This document shows, one piece after another, positions 28,800 through 37,675 of a stretch of 64,000 nucleotides of DNA. The translations under genes and the position numbers were made by a program. The first letter of the stretch is position 1. Each line of letters begins with the position of its first letter. The notes under the pieces were generated by a model. That model had not been told where the DNA came from. It did no database searches and was given only the letters and a program-made list of their open reading frames with translations. The stretch is from Mucilaginibacter gracilis (GTDB lineage: Bacteria > Bacteroidota > Bacteroidia > Sphingobacteriales > Sphingobacteriaceae), in contig NZ_RBKU01000001.1 of the NCBI RefSeq assembly GCF_003633615.1, forward strand, positions 6,386,001 through 6,450,000, in the 5' to 3' direction.

Positions 28800-29113
28800 A
28801 AACAGAGAAAGAGATAACGCAACAGGTTGAGGAAGCCCTAAACAGCATTGATAGCCTGCAACAGCTTGAAGCCAATAATTTTTTATTCGGCAAAATACAA
28901 AACCGCCTTCACCTTAAAAAGCAACAGCAACAGCGCGAAATAAAAACCATGGCAAAGTTATCGGCAACACTGGTTATTTTTATTGGCTTAAACCTTACAA
29001 GTTATTATTTTTTGGCAAACAGCACACCACAGCCTACGCCCCAACAAAAAACAACCGCAGCACAAGCACTAGCTACCGAATACCAGTTAACAACTAACAC
29101 CTACAACTATTAA
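28796..29113 (+). CDS. Small single-pass membrane protein, probable anti-sigma factor
   Basis: A 105-residue protein with a charged cytoplasmic N-terminus (about residues 1-50, ITQQVEEALNSIDSLQQLEA), one membrane helix (about 52-75, LSATLVIFIGLNLTSYYFLA) and a short Gln/Thr/Pro-rich periplasmic tail. No catalytic motif is visible. The position directly after the sigma gene with a four-base overlap, and the topology, suggest an anti-sigma role. It lacks the zinc-binding HxxxCxxC of ZAS-type anti-sigmas. The function is inferred from context only. Confidence 0.6.
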   Translation: MKTEKEITQQVEEALNSIDSLQQLEANNFLFGKIQNRLHLKKQQQQREIKTMAKLSATLVIFIGLNLTSYYFLANSTPQPTPQQKTTAAQALATEYQLTTNTYNY

Positions 29114-29116
29114 GTT

Positions 29117-29845
29117 ATGAAAAATTATAAAATATGGTTGGTAATTGTAATTGGCTTACTGCTAGTAAATAGCGTTGTGCTAGCTTTAATGTGGTTTCAT
29201 AAACGAATTCCCGTATTGTCGGCAAAGCTTCAAAACAAACCACAACAATACCTTGAGCCCAAGGATGTTTTAATTAACACCTTAGCCTTTACACCTAAAC
29301 AAGCAACACTATTTGAAGCCATGCGCAGCAAGCACAGGCAGTTGGTTAACAACCTAAACCAGCAAAACCACCAATTGCGGGATAGCTTGTTTTCGATCAT
29401 AAAAAAGCCAAAAGCCGATACCGCACTTATTAATAACATGGCCAAAAAACTGGGCGATAACCAATCGCAGATAGAAAAGGTTACGCTGTACCACTTTAGA
29501 GACCTGCGCGCCATACTCACACCAGCGCAGCAGGTTAAGTTTGATGGTGTAATAGCTCAGGTATTACAAATGATGGGTACCCCGGGCAGGCCGCCAGGCG
29601 GCCCGCCTATTAACGATGCGCGCGGCAACGCCCCAACGGGTGCAGAAAAACGCGGTAGCCAGCATCAGCCGCCACAGAACAATATGAGGACTGGGCCAAA
29701 TGGCCAAAACCACCATCATATGGGGCCGCCGCCCGACGGTATGCCACCACCGCCGGATAAAGACGGACATCGCCCGCCGCCTCCCGGGCCTGATGACGGT
29801 CCGCCACCTAACGGGCCTCCGCCCGACGGGCACCCTCCGCTTTAA
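29117..29845 (+). CDS. Spy/CpxP-like periplasmic protein with proline-rich tail
   Basis: A 242-residue protein, N-terminal membrane anchor (about 5-27), then a helical domain (about 50-155) of the heavy-metal sensor/Spy/CpxP type: LAFTPKQATLFEAMRSKHRQ and a second copy of the family's LTxxQ motif, ILTPAQQVKFD. The last 80 residues are low complexity (PPGGPPIN, GPPPDGMPPPPD, PPPPGPDDGPPPNGPPPDG). Spy-like proteins are periplasmic stress chaperones or sensors. It is the third gene of the sigma/anti-sigma operon, three bases after the second, so it probably sets the signal for the sigma factor or is its target. The tail DNA (29575-29845) is more GC-rich than its surroundings. Confidence 0.75.
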   Translation: MKNYKIWLVIVIGLLLVNSVVLALMWFHKRIPVLSAKLQNKPQQYLEPKDVLINTLAFTPKQATLFEAMRSKHRQLVNNLNQQNHQLRDSLFSIIKKPKADTALINNMAKKLGDNQSQIEKVTLYHFRDLRAILTPAQQVKFDGVIAQVLQMMGTPGRPPGGPPINDARGNAPTGAEKRGSQHQPPQNNMRTGPNGQNHHHMGPPPDGMPPPPDKDGHRPPPPGPDDGPPPNGPPPDGHPPL

Positions 29846-29936
29846 CTTGCTTTAAAAAATATTTTACATTACCCGAAGGATTTAATCGGGAACGGAATCT
29901 AATTGATCATATAACCCTTTGCCCCTAATCACAATC

Positions 29937-30722
29937 ATGAATAAACTATTTTTATCAGCCGGCAGCATCATGATGCTGCTGGTTATTACCTGCGCCTGCA
30001 AAAAAAACAGCTCATCTACCGATAGTACCGATTCCTCTTCTATCGCCGTAGTAACCAATGTAGGTGCCAACGTACCCGATGTTTACAAAAAAATTTATGG
30101 TGCAACAGATATTTATATCGATGGCGATTATGTAGTAATTAAGGCAAAAAACCTTCCCGATCATAAATCGCCATATTACCAAAATACAAAATGGGCATCA
30201 ACGATGTACGAAGCCTACAACGGCACCAACCCGTTATGGAGCCAAAACCCAAATACCATTGCCGAAAACGATGCTACTTATAAAATACCGCTGCACCCGG
30301 CAGTAGCAACCACTCACGCCTCTACACCACTGGGCTCAATGGGCGTTGCCGTAAATGGTGTTGCCATATTTAACCAATACGCTGCAATGCGTGCCCCGCT
30401 TACCAACGAGGTTAACGGTTTCGATCAATACGGAGGCCATCCGCAGCAAAGCGGTGTTTACCATTACCATGCCGAACCTTATTACTTAACTACAAAAAAG
30501 GGTAAAGATGCCTTGTTAGGTTTTCTGTTAGATGGTTTCCCGGTTTACGGGCCAAGCGAAGGCGGTAAAACCATTACCAATGCCGATTTGGATGTTTATC
30601 ATGGCCACACCACCGTAACAGCCGATTATCCTAACGGCATTTATCATTACCATGTTACATCTGCCGACCCATACATTAACGGAAATGGTTTTTATGGTAC
30701 ACCCGGAACAATATCTCAATAA
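29937..30722 (+). CDS. YHYH-domain lipoprotein
   Basis: A 261-residue predicted lipoprotein from the ATG at 29937: signal peptide with lipobox VITCACKKN (Cys near residue 20). The mature domain carries the name-giving motif twice, as VYHYHAEPYY and IYHYHVTSAD, matching the YHYH domain family. The His-rich motif and the next genes suggest metal handling, but no function is established. An in-frame TTG six codons earlier is not chosen because the lipoprotein signal is complete without it. It overlaps the next gene by 29 bases. Confidence 0.82.
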   Translation: MNKLFLSAGSIMMLLVITCACKKNSSSTDSTDSSSIAVVTNVGANVPDVYKKIYGATDIYIDGDYVVIKAKNLPDHKSPYYQNTKWASTMYEAYNGTNPLWSQNPNTIAENDATYKIPLHPAVATTHASTPLGSMGVAVNGVAIFNQYAAMRAPLTNEVNGFDQYGGHPQQSGVYHYHAEPYYLTTKKGKDALLGFLLDGFPVYGPSEGGKTITNADLDVYHGHTTVTADYPNGIYHYHVTSADPYINGNGFYGTPGTISQ

Positions 30723-31263
30723 GTTTTCGCTCTTGCTTTTAGCAACTCTGCTGTTTGCATGTAGCCAAAAACCGGCAAGCATGGGTATTATACCTATGGC
30801 CGATATAAGCCTAAAACAACGGCAGGGCACGCTTTATTTTAAAGGTGTGCCCTTCAACGGCACCACCTTCGAGTTATTTGATAATGGCGATACCGCTAAA
30901 GCAGTGCCTTATGTAAACGGAAAAGAAAACGGCATAATGCAGTGGTGGCATCCTAACAAACAATTGGCACAAAAACGATTGTTTGTGAATGGCCGTAAAG
31001 AAGGTGTGCATATGGGCTGGTGGCCAAACGGTAAAAAACAGTTTGAATACCATTTTACTAACGATGAATATGAGGGCGAAGTGAAAGAATGGTTTAGCAA
31101 TGGCACCGTGTTCCGCATATTTCATTACGCCGCCGGGCACGAAGCCGGGAGCCAAAAAATGTGGTGGGAAGATGGCAAGATACGCGCAAACTACGTAATA
31201 GTTAATGGCGAAAAATTTGGTTTATTTGGGCAAAAACTGTGCGTAAACGATGTAAAAAACTAA
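30694..31263 (+). CDS. MORN-repeat (YwqK-like) lipoprotein
   Basis: A 189-residue protein from the ATG at 30694; an alternative start lies 14 codons upstream (30652). A signal peptide with lipobox LLFACSQKP is followed by MORN-like repeats: NGKENGIMQWWHPNKQ, NGRKEGVHMGWWPNGKKQ, NDEYEGEVKEWFSNGT, GHEAGSQKMWWEDGK. This repeat pattern is also called the toxin-antitoxin YwqK family, though nothing toxin-like is adjacent. It is probably a surface-exposed or periplasmic lipoprotein with no known role. Start and end both overlap the neighbouring genes, so the three are translated as a unit. Confidence 0.75.
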   Translation: MVHPEQYLNKFSLLLLATLLFACSQKPASMGIIPMADISLKQRQGTLYFKGVPFNGTTFELFDNGDTAKAVPYVNGKENGIMQWWHPNKQLAQKRLFVNGRKEGVHMGWWPNGKKQFEYHFTNDEYEGEVKEWFSNGTVFRIFHYAAGHEAGSQKMWWEDGKIRANYVIVNGEKFGLFGQKLCVNDVKN

Positions 31264-31913
31264 TGGGAAATAACAAGGTAATACTACTTATATTGCTGCT
31301 TACTGCATTGGCTTGCACACCCAAAAAGCCCGCCGACGTTAAACTTCCCTACTTTAACACGCCCGATTTTACGCCCATTTGGCTGGATAAGAGTACGGCC
31401 GAATATCAAAACCTACACACCATACCTGCCTTTAGTTTTACCGACCAAAACGGAAACAGCATAACCAACCAAACCGTAAATAATAAAATTTATGTGGTTG
31501 ATTTCTTTTTTACCCGCTGCCAAAACATTTGCCCTAAAATGACGGGCAATATGGCCAAAGTATCCGCCGCCTTTATCGGCCATCCCAACATACTGATGCT
31601 TTCGCACTCGGTTACTCCCGAACTGGATAATATTGCAGTACTGCGCAACTACGCCAAGCTTAAAAACGTAACCAACCCCAATTGGCACCTGCTAACCGGC
31701 GATAAAAAGCAGATATATGATATTGCCCGAAAAGGCTACTTTGCCGATAACGCCATTGGCTACAATAAAGATTTTAACGAATTTTTGCACACCGAAAACT
31801 TTATCCTCGTTGACGGGCAACACCACATCCGTGGTGTATACAATGGCACTATTGATTTTGAGATAGACAATTTAATAAGGCACATCAAAATTTTAGAAAA
31901 GGAAGTGGATTGA
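31263..31913 (+). CDS. SCO1/SenC-family copper-binding lipoprotein
   Basis: A 216-residue thioredoxin-fold protein of the SCO family, which delivers copper to cytochrome oxidase or acts as a periplasmic thiol redox protein. The signature CxxxC is present (FFFTRCQNICPKM), and a histidine in EFLHTENFILVD occupies the usual third copper-ligand region. I use the ATG at 31263, giving a lipoprotein signal with lipobox ALACTPK; an ATG eight codons upstream is possible. It overlaps the MORN gene stop by one base. No cytochrome oxidase genes are in the window, so copper delivery is inferred from the family. Confidence 0.9.
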   Translation: MGNNKVILLILLLTALACTPKKPADVKLPYFNTPDFTPIWLDKSTAEYQNLHTIPAFSFTDQNGNSITNQTVNNKIYVVDFFFTRCQNICPKMTGNMAKVSAAFIGHPNILMLSHSVTPELDNIAVLRNYAKLKNVTNPNWHLLTGDKKQIYDIARKGYFADNAIGYNKDFNEFLHTENFILVDGQHHIRGVYNGTIDFEIDNLIRHIKILEKEVD

Positions 31914-31914
31914 A

Positions 31915-32028
31915 GGGAATGGAAGATGGGTAAGGGGGGATATTGTAAGAAATTTATCGTGATAAAAATCCCAAATCTCGCATTTCCAAAACCACATCTT
32001 CCATATTGCCTGTTCCATCTTCCATTGC
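31915..32028. repeat. Intergenic inverted repeat of a degenerate 14-mer
   Basis: AATGGAAGATGG at 31918-31929 recurs in inverted form at 32015-32026 (CCATCTTCCATT). A second, diverged inverted copy lies at 31995-32010 (CATCTTCCATATTGCC). The structure begins just after the SCO stop codon and precedes comF on the same strand; it may form a hairpin ending the SCO operon. Confidence 0.65.
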
Positions 32029-32124
32029 CGACCGTGGTGTTTAAAGCGTATTAATTTAACCCTGTTTTTTAATTAATTTGTGCCGGGCTTTTATATCCAA
32101 ACCTAATCCGCTATTTTCATCGTG

Positions 32125-32823
32125 ATGAATCAAGTTAGCCGTTACCTTCACCATTTTGTTGCGCTAATTTTCCCCGAGCTATGCCAGGCCTGCGGCGCAA
32201 GTTTGATAGCCGCCGAAAAGGTAATTTGCATTAACTGCACTTACAATTTACCTTATACCAATTTCCATCAACAGCCCGATAATGTGGTGGCCCGGCAACT
32301 TTGGGGGCGCATTAACTTGCAGGCTGTATATGTGCTGCTGTATTTTGTAAAGGGCGGCAAGGTGCAAAACATGATGCACCGGTTTAAATATAACAACATG
32401 CCACAAATTGGCAACCGCCTGGGGCAAATTGCAGGCGCCCAGTTGGCCGGGGCTGCCGCATACCAAAATATTGATGTTATAATACCGGTGCCTTTGCACC
32501 CAAAAAAGTTAAAACAAAGGGGTTATAACCAAAGCGAAAGATTTGCCGACGGCTTATCCGAAAAAATGACTGCCCGGGTTGACACAGGCAGCCTTATCCG
32601 GGTTAAACATACCGATACCCAAACAAAAAAATCGCGCTTTTCGCGATACGAAAACATGAAGGAAGTGTTTACCGTACTGCATCCCGAAAGGTTAACAGGC
32701 AAACACGTTTTATTGGTTGATGATATTATAACCACCGGCTCTACCTTAGAAGCCTGCGGTTTAGAGTTGCTCAAAATACCGGGGCTTACGCTAAGCCTAG
32801 CCGCAATTGCCTACGCCGAGTGA
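32125..32823 (+). CDS. comF: ComF family protein (phosphoribosyltransferase-like)
   Basis: A 232-residue protein with the two ComF parts. An N-terminal zinc-finger-like segment carries paired cysteines (ELCQACGASL and VICINCTYNL), and a C-terminal PRTase domain carries the PRPP-binding motif VLLVDDIITTGSTLEAC. In naturally competent bacteria ComF is needed for DNA uptake; in others it is conserved without a clear role. The ATG at 32125 is preferred over the GTG directly before it. The gene is convergent with the histidine kinase gene, 37 bases away. Confidence 0.93.
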   Translation: MNQVSRYLHHFVALIFPELCQACGASLIAAEKVICINCTYNLPYTNFHQQPDNVVARQLWGRINLQAVYVLLYFVKGGKVQNMMHRFKYNNMPQIGNRLGQIAGAQLAGAAAYQNIDVIIPVPLHPKKLKQRGYNQSERFADGLSEKMTARVDTGSLIRVKHTDTQTKKSRFSRYENMKEVFTVLHPERLTGKHVLLVDDIITTGSTLEACGLELLKIPGLTLSLAAIAYAE

Positions 32824-32860
32824 TGCAAACCACGAGCAAAGCACCCTGTATATAAAAACA

Positions 32861-35254
32861 TTAATCTTTAGAGTACCTGCTAATTTTATCGTAAAGCGTT
32901 TTTTGGTCAAAGGGCTTTAACACATAATCGTTCATGCCGGCTTCGTCTATCAAATCCATTTGGTTGGTAAGCATAGATGCCGTAAGCGCTATAACAGGCA
33001 ATTGTTGGGCATATGCATTATCCTTTGCACGTAATATACGGGTTGCTTCCAGCCCGCCCATTTCGGGCATATGTATATCCATCAAAACCACATCATAATT
33101 ATGGTTGGTTTCAATTTTATCAAGGGCCTGCAAACCGTTCTCCGCAAAATCGGAGGTAGCACCCCATTTTTTTAGTACTTTATCAATCAATAACCTGTTA
33201 ATATGGTTATCGTCAACAACTAAAACGTTTAGTTTTAGCCCTATTCTAATTTCACTGGTATTGGTATCCAAGGTATTTTTTCCTTTATTAAATGTTATTG
33301 TAAACCAAAATTTTGAACTTTGGCCATATACACTCTCCACATTAATGCGCGAATCATGAAGTTCAACAAGGCGCTTGGTAATGGCCAAGCCAAGGCCCGT
33401 GCCACCATATAAGCGTGTAATATTGGCTTCCGCCTGTTTAAACGACTCAAATATGCTACTAATTTTTTCGGGATGGATGCCTATGCCCGTGTCCGACACT
33501 TCAAACCTGATGCGCACCTGGTTTTTATTTTGCTCTATTACTTTAAGATCGATTACGATGCCGCCCTTATCGGTAAATTTAAGCGAATTGCCTACCAGGT
33601 TTAACAATATCTGGCATATCCGTGTTTTATCGCCCAAAATATATTGGGGTATACTTTCATCAATTTGCGCGTGCAAATAAATACCCTTGGCCTGCGCCTT
33701 AAAATTCATTGAATTTATAACGCTGTTAACCAGGTCGCGCATGTCAACATTTATTTTCTCCAGCTCAATATTACCGGTTTCAACTTTAGTAAAATCAAGC
33801 ACATCGTTTATCAGCGTCATTAAATTATCGGCCGAAAACTTCAAAATACTCAGGTTTTCTTTTTGCGATGGGGCAGGGTTATCATCCATCAACAAATCGG
33901 ATATACCAATAACTGCATTAAGGGGCGTGCGTATCTCGTGGCTCATTACCGATATAAACATATCTTTAGCCCGGTTTAGTTGTAAAGCCTCCTCTTTAGT
34001 GGCAATCAGTTCAAGTTCGGCTTTCTTTTTCGAAGTAATATCAATAATAACCTCAATATACTTGTCAACATCGCCGTTGCTATCTAAAATAATGGAGTTG
34101 ATAACCGATATCCAGAGCGGTTGCCCGTCTTTACGATAAATGAGCAAATCAACCTCAAACGATTGTTTGGCTTCCGAAAGTTCACGTGCCTTTTGTATAA
34201 TTGCCAAATCGGTTAATTCGCCCTGCAAAACATCACCAAGGTGCTTATTTTGCACATCCTTTAACTGGTAACCTGTTATAGTTTCAAAGGCATCGTTTAT
34301 CCAAACTACATTATTATTGGCGTTACTTATCACCACACCGTTGCTAACCTTGCTGGCCACTAACGATAGCTGTTGCAATTCGGCAAGCATTTGCTTTTGG
34401 TAAGTAATATCGCGGCCACTGGCATACCAGCTTTGCTGTTTAGAAATTACCGACCAGCTAATCCACCTTACTTCGCCATTTTTGGTTATTATTCTGGTTT
34501 CAACTTCATAAGCCTTTTTGTTGTTCCTTAACCCTTCTTCAACAACATGTAATACGCTTTCCCTATCTTCCGGATGAAAAAATATCCATATCGGTTTGCC
34601 AATTGATTGCTCCGGCGTAAAGCCGAGTATACGTGTTACCGAATCGTTAATAAGCTCTATGTTAGAGTCCCTATCCATTACGCAATGGATCTCGGGCGAA
34701 TTATTAAAAAGGTTAAAAAACTCGTTATGAAGCTTTAAGTTCTCCTCGAGTTCCTTTTTTTGTTTTCGCAATTCCAGGTGCGACATTACCTCGCGCGCAA
34801 GCGTAGTTAAGGCATCGCGCTGCTCAAAGGTTAGCTTACGCGGAACGCTATCAATAACGCATAACGAACCTAAACGAAAGCCTTTGCTATCAATTAGCGG
34901 GGCGCCGGCATAAAAACGAACGTTTGGCTCGCCTGTCACTAAGGCATTATTTACAAAAAGTTCGTTCTCTAAAGCATCCGGAATTTCTAATATCTCATCG
35001 CCAAGGATGGTATACCGGCAAAATGCATCGGCACGTGGTGTTTCGGATACTTCTAAACCAACTTTCGACTTAAACCATTGGCGCTCAACATCAATTAGCG
35101 AAATTAAGGCGATGGGCACCTCGCAAATATAAGAGGCAAGGCGGGTTATGGCATCGTAATCCCGTTCGGGAAGGGTATCTAATACATGATAAGACTCGAG
35201 CGCTGCAATGCGCCCTGCCTCGTTTTCAGCAACAGTAATACCATCTAACACCAT
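32861..35254 (-). CDS. Hybrid histidine kinase (GAF-PAS-PAS-HisKA-HATPase-REC)
   Basis: A 797-residue cytosolic hybrid sensor kinase without membrane helices. Order: GAF (about 20-160, CEVPIALISLIDVERQWFKS), two PAS domains (about 180-295 and 300-425), HisKA with the phospho-His in MSHEIRTPLNAV (about 455), HATPase_c with the G-box GGTGLGLAITKRLVE (about 620), and a C-terminal receiver with Asp in VVLMDIHMPEMGG and conserved Lys in YVLKPFDQK. The phosphorelay would pass to a separate Hpt protein or regulator, not found here. It lies 12 bases after glyA on the same strand. The signal is unknown; a cytosolic GAF/PAS kinase usually senses redox, light or small ligands. Confidence 0.92.
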   Translation of the reverse strand: MVLDGITVAENEAGRIAALESYHVLDTLPERDYDAITRLASYICEVPIALISLIDVERQWFKSKVGLEVSETPRADAFCRYTILGDEILEIPDALENELFVNNALVTGEPNVRFYAGAPLIDSKGFRLGSLCVIDSVPRKLTFEQRDALTTLAREVMSHLELRKQKKELEENLKLHNEFFNLFNNSPEIHCVMDRDSNIELINDSVTRILGFTPEQSIGKPIWIFFHPEDRESVLHVVEEGLRNNKKAYEVETRIITKNGEVRWISWSVISKQQSWYASGRDITYQKQMLAELQQLSLVASKVSNGVVISNANNNVVWINDAFETITGYQLKDVQNKHLGDVLQGELTDLAIIQKARELSEAKQSFEVDLLIYRKDGQPLWISVINSIILDSNGDVDKYIEVIIDITSKKKAELELIATKEEALQLNRAKDMFISVMSHEIRTPLNAVIGISDLLMDDNPAPSQKENLSILKFSADNLMTLINDVLDFTKVETGNIELEKINVDMRDLVNSVINSMNFKAQAKGIYLHAQIDESIPQYILGDKTRICQILLNLVGNSLKFTDKGGIVIDLKVIEQNKNQVRIRFEVSDTGIGIHPEKISSIFESFKQAEANITRLYGGTGLGLAITKRLVELHDSRINVESVYGQSSKFWFTITFNKGKNTLDTNTSEIRIGLKLNVLVVDDNHINRLLIDKVLKKWGATSDFAENGLQALDKIETNHNYDVVLMDIHMPEMGGLEATRILRAKDNAYAQQLPVIALTASMLTNQMDLIDEAGMNDYVLKPFDQKTLYDKISRYSKD

Positions 35255-35266
35255 AATCTCCTAAAG

Positions 35267-36538
35267 TTAACTATATAACGGAAATTTCGCCGTTAATTCG
35301 TTAACCTTTTTACGAACTTTTTTAATATTGGCTTCACTTTCGTGGTCTTTTATCACCGAGTCTATCAATTCAACAATTTTTTCCATTTCTTTTTCTTTTA
35401 AACCACGCGTTGTAATTGCGGCCGTACCCACGCGGATACCCGATGTTACAAACGGAGATTTATCATCAAACGGAACCATGTTTTTGTTAACAGTAATATC
35501 AGCCTTAACTAAAGCGTTCTCGGCATCTTTTCCGGAAATATTTTTGTTACGCAAATCAAGCAATATCAGGTGATTATCTGTACCGCCCGAAACGATGTTA
35601 TAACCAAGCTTAATAAACGCAGCGGCCATTACGGCGGCATTTTTTTTAACCTGTACAACATATTTCATGTAGTTATCGCTTAAAGCTTCGCCAAAAGCGA
35701 TGGCCTTTGCAGCGATGATGTGCTCAAGCGGCCCGCCTTGCGTACCGGGGAATACAGCCGAATCTAATATAGCCGACATCATTCTAACCTCGCCTTTAGG
35801 TGTTTTTAGTCCCCATGGGTTTTCAAAATCCTTGCCTAACATAATCATTCCGCCACGCGGGCCGCGTAATGTTTTGTGGGTGGTAGTGGTAACAATATGG
35901 CAATGCGGAAGCGGATCTGTAAGCAAACCACGGGCAATTAAACCTGCCGGGTGCGAAATATCTGCCAAAACAAGGGCACCAACTTCATCGGCAACCTGGC
36001 GTATAAATTCGTAATCCCAATCGCGCGAGTATGCCGAAGCACCGCAAATTATCATTTTGGGCTTTTCTTTTAAAGCAACTTCTTTTAATTTATCATAATC
36101 AATTAACCCGGTTTCTTTTACCACGCCGTAAAAAAATGGCTTGTACAACTTACCCGAAAAATTTACCGGCGAACCATGTGTTAAGTGCCCGCCATGCGAA
36201 AGATCAAAACCCAATATTTTATCGCCAGGTTGTAAACAGGCCAGCATTACTGCTGCATTGGCTTGCGCGCCCGAGTGCGGTTGTACGTTTGCCCAGGCAG
36301 CGTTAAATAATTGTTTAGCCCGCTCAATAGCAATAGTTTCTATTTCGTCTACAATTTCGCAGCCACCATAATAGCGTTTACCGGGTAAGCCTTCGGCATA
36401 TTTATTGGTTGCAACCGAGCCAGCAGCTTCCATAACTTGCTTGCTTACAAAGTTTTCTGATGCTATCAGTTCCAGGCCTTCTTCCTGGCGCTGCAACTCT
36501 TCTTCCAATAAATCAAAAATAAGTTTATCTCTTTTCAT
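35267..36538 (-). CDS. glyA: Serine hydroxymethyltransferase
   Basis: PLP enzyme that interconverts serine and glycine and loads tetrahydrofolate with a one-carbon unit. The 423 residues begin MKRDKLIFDLLEEELQRQ (ATG at 36538); an ATG 11 codons upstream would add residues unlike the family. The PLP lysine lies in TTTTHKTLRGPRGG, and EGLPGKRYYGG and QPHSGAQANAAV are SHMT signatures. It is followed by the hybrid kinase gene after 12 bases. A 14-base palindrome, TTATAGGGCTATAA (36616-36629), lies about 78 bases upstream of the start and might be an operator. Confidence 0.97.
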   Translation of the reverse strand: MKRDKLIFDLLEEELQRQEEGLELIASENFVSKQVMEAAGSVATNKYAEGLPGKRYYGGCEIVDEIETIAIERAKQLFNAAWANVQPHSGAQANAAVMLACLQPGDKILGFDLSHGGHLTHGSPVNFSGKLYKPFFYGVVKETGLIDYDKLKEVALKEKPKMIICGASAYSRDWDYEFIRQVADEVGALVLADISHPAGLIARGLLTDPLPHCHIVTTTTHKTLRGPRGGMIMLGKDFENPWGLKTPKGEVRMMSAILDSAVFPGTQGGPLEHIIAAKAIAFGEALSDNYMKYVVQVKKNAAVMAAAFIKLGYNIVSGGTDNHLILLDLRNKNISGKDAENALVKADITVNKNMVPFDDKSPFVTSGIRVGTAAITTRGLKEKEMEKIVELIDSVIKDHESEANIKKVRKKVNELTAKFPLYS

Positions 36539-36684
36539 GAGGGGTTGAATTAATGCCGCAAAGGTAGCCAAATTTTATTTGGTTTAATGAGTTGTTCTAT
36601 AGAAATTTAGCTATGTTATAGGGCTATAATACAACGCCACATACTAATTATTTTATCAGGTAGGCCCCGCTATAGGGCATGTTA

Positions 36685-37434
36685 TCAGCTTTCCGCCCTT
36701 GGCGATATCCAGAAATTGTTATACCCCAGGCCTATCTGTATGTCAACCAATTCTTGCTGAAGCATCTCTAGCACGGCCAAAAAGTTATACACAAAGTGAA
36801 CCCTGTTTTCCGAGTTTGTACGTATTGCGCTAAAATCGAGCCGTTTGTTAATGGCCAGCAATGCGCTAATAGCCTTCTTTTGCTTCTCAATAGTGTAAGG
36901 GTATTGCACCACGGTATGCTTTACTTCCTGGCTTTTGCTTTTGTAACGCGTCATAACCCGGCTATAAACCATCATTAACTTATACAGGTCAAAACTTTCA
37001 AGCTCCTCGCCAGGCGCGGCCAATTCGGCAACGGCCTCCATATCCAGGTGTATGGCTCCGCGCTTCTCTTGTTTAAGCCTGTCTTCTTCCAGGGGTTTAA
37101 GCTCTTCGCAAACCAATTTAAACTTTTTGTACTCAATAAGCTTGCGTATCAGGTCTTCTTTAAGGTCAATCTCGTTGCCGTCTGCGTCAACTTCGTAGCG
37201 TGGTAACAACATTTTGGCCTTAATGCGCATCAGCGTAGCGGCAACAAAAATAAATTCGCTGGCCAGCTCCATATTAAGGCTGTTCATCTGGTGGATGTAC
37301 GACAAAAAATCGTCGGTTATTTTGGCTATCGAAATTTCGTGTATATCCAGCTCATCCCGCTCTATAAAGAACAGAAGCAGATCAAACGGACCTTCAAACT
37401 GGGGTAAATGAATTTCGAAACCTTCTTCAACCAT
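36685..37434 (-). CDS. scpA: Segregation and condensation protein A
   Basis: ScpA is the kleisin that joins SMC and ScpB in the bacterial condensin. The 249 residues show the conserved N-terminus FEGPFDLLLFFIERDELDIHEISI in slightly shortened form (residues 14-37), the middle segment MNLELASEFIFVAATLMRIKAKMLLP (approximately), and a C-terminal winged helix (FVYNFLAVLEMLQQELVDIQ). The length is normal for the family. smc and scpB are not in the window. It lies upstream of glyA on the same strand, 146 bases away. Confidence 0.95.
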   Translation of the reverse strand: MVEEGFEIHLPQFEGPFDLLLFFIERDELDIHEISIAKITDDFLSYIHQMNSLNMELASEFIFVAATLMRIKAKMLLPRYEVDADGNEIDLKEDLIRKLIEYKKFKLVCEELKPLEEDRLKQEKRGAIHLDMEAVAELAAPGEELESFDLYKLMMVYSRVMTRYKSKSQEVKHTVVQYPYTIEKQKKAISALLAINKRLDFSAIRTNSENRVHFVYNFLAVLEMLQQELVDIQIGLGYNNFWISPRAES

Positions 37435-37675
37435 GATTAGCCTCCAAAAATAAACGTTTTAAAACAAGTAAGGCATTAAAAATAGCAAAGTATAACAACA
37501 ATACCTGCCGCCACTGACTTAATTATGTGTTTAGTATTGAGTCGGGAGTCCGCAATATTGAGTTGAACACTAAACCGAATCAAAAAAGCATCATAAAATA
37601 AATGACAACGATTTGTCATGGTTTTTAGCAACTAAATAACTTAATTTGTATCTTTAATCCACACGAACATAATTG

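Noticed and set aside
29564..29833. Arg-rich minus-strand frames opposite the proline-rich tail
   Set aside because: CCG/GGC-rich repeats give long open frames in several phases; the plus-strand frame is continuous with a Spy-like domain.
33687..34139. A 150-codon open frame antisense to the histidine kinase
   Set aside because: Ser-rich translation opposite PAS and HisKA coding sequence; no promoter or family.
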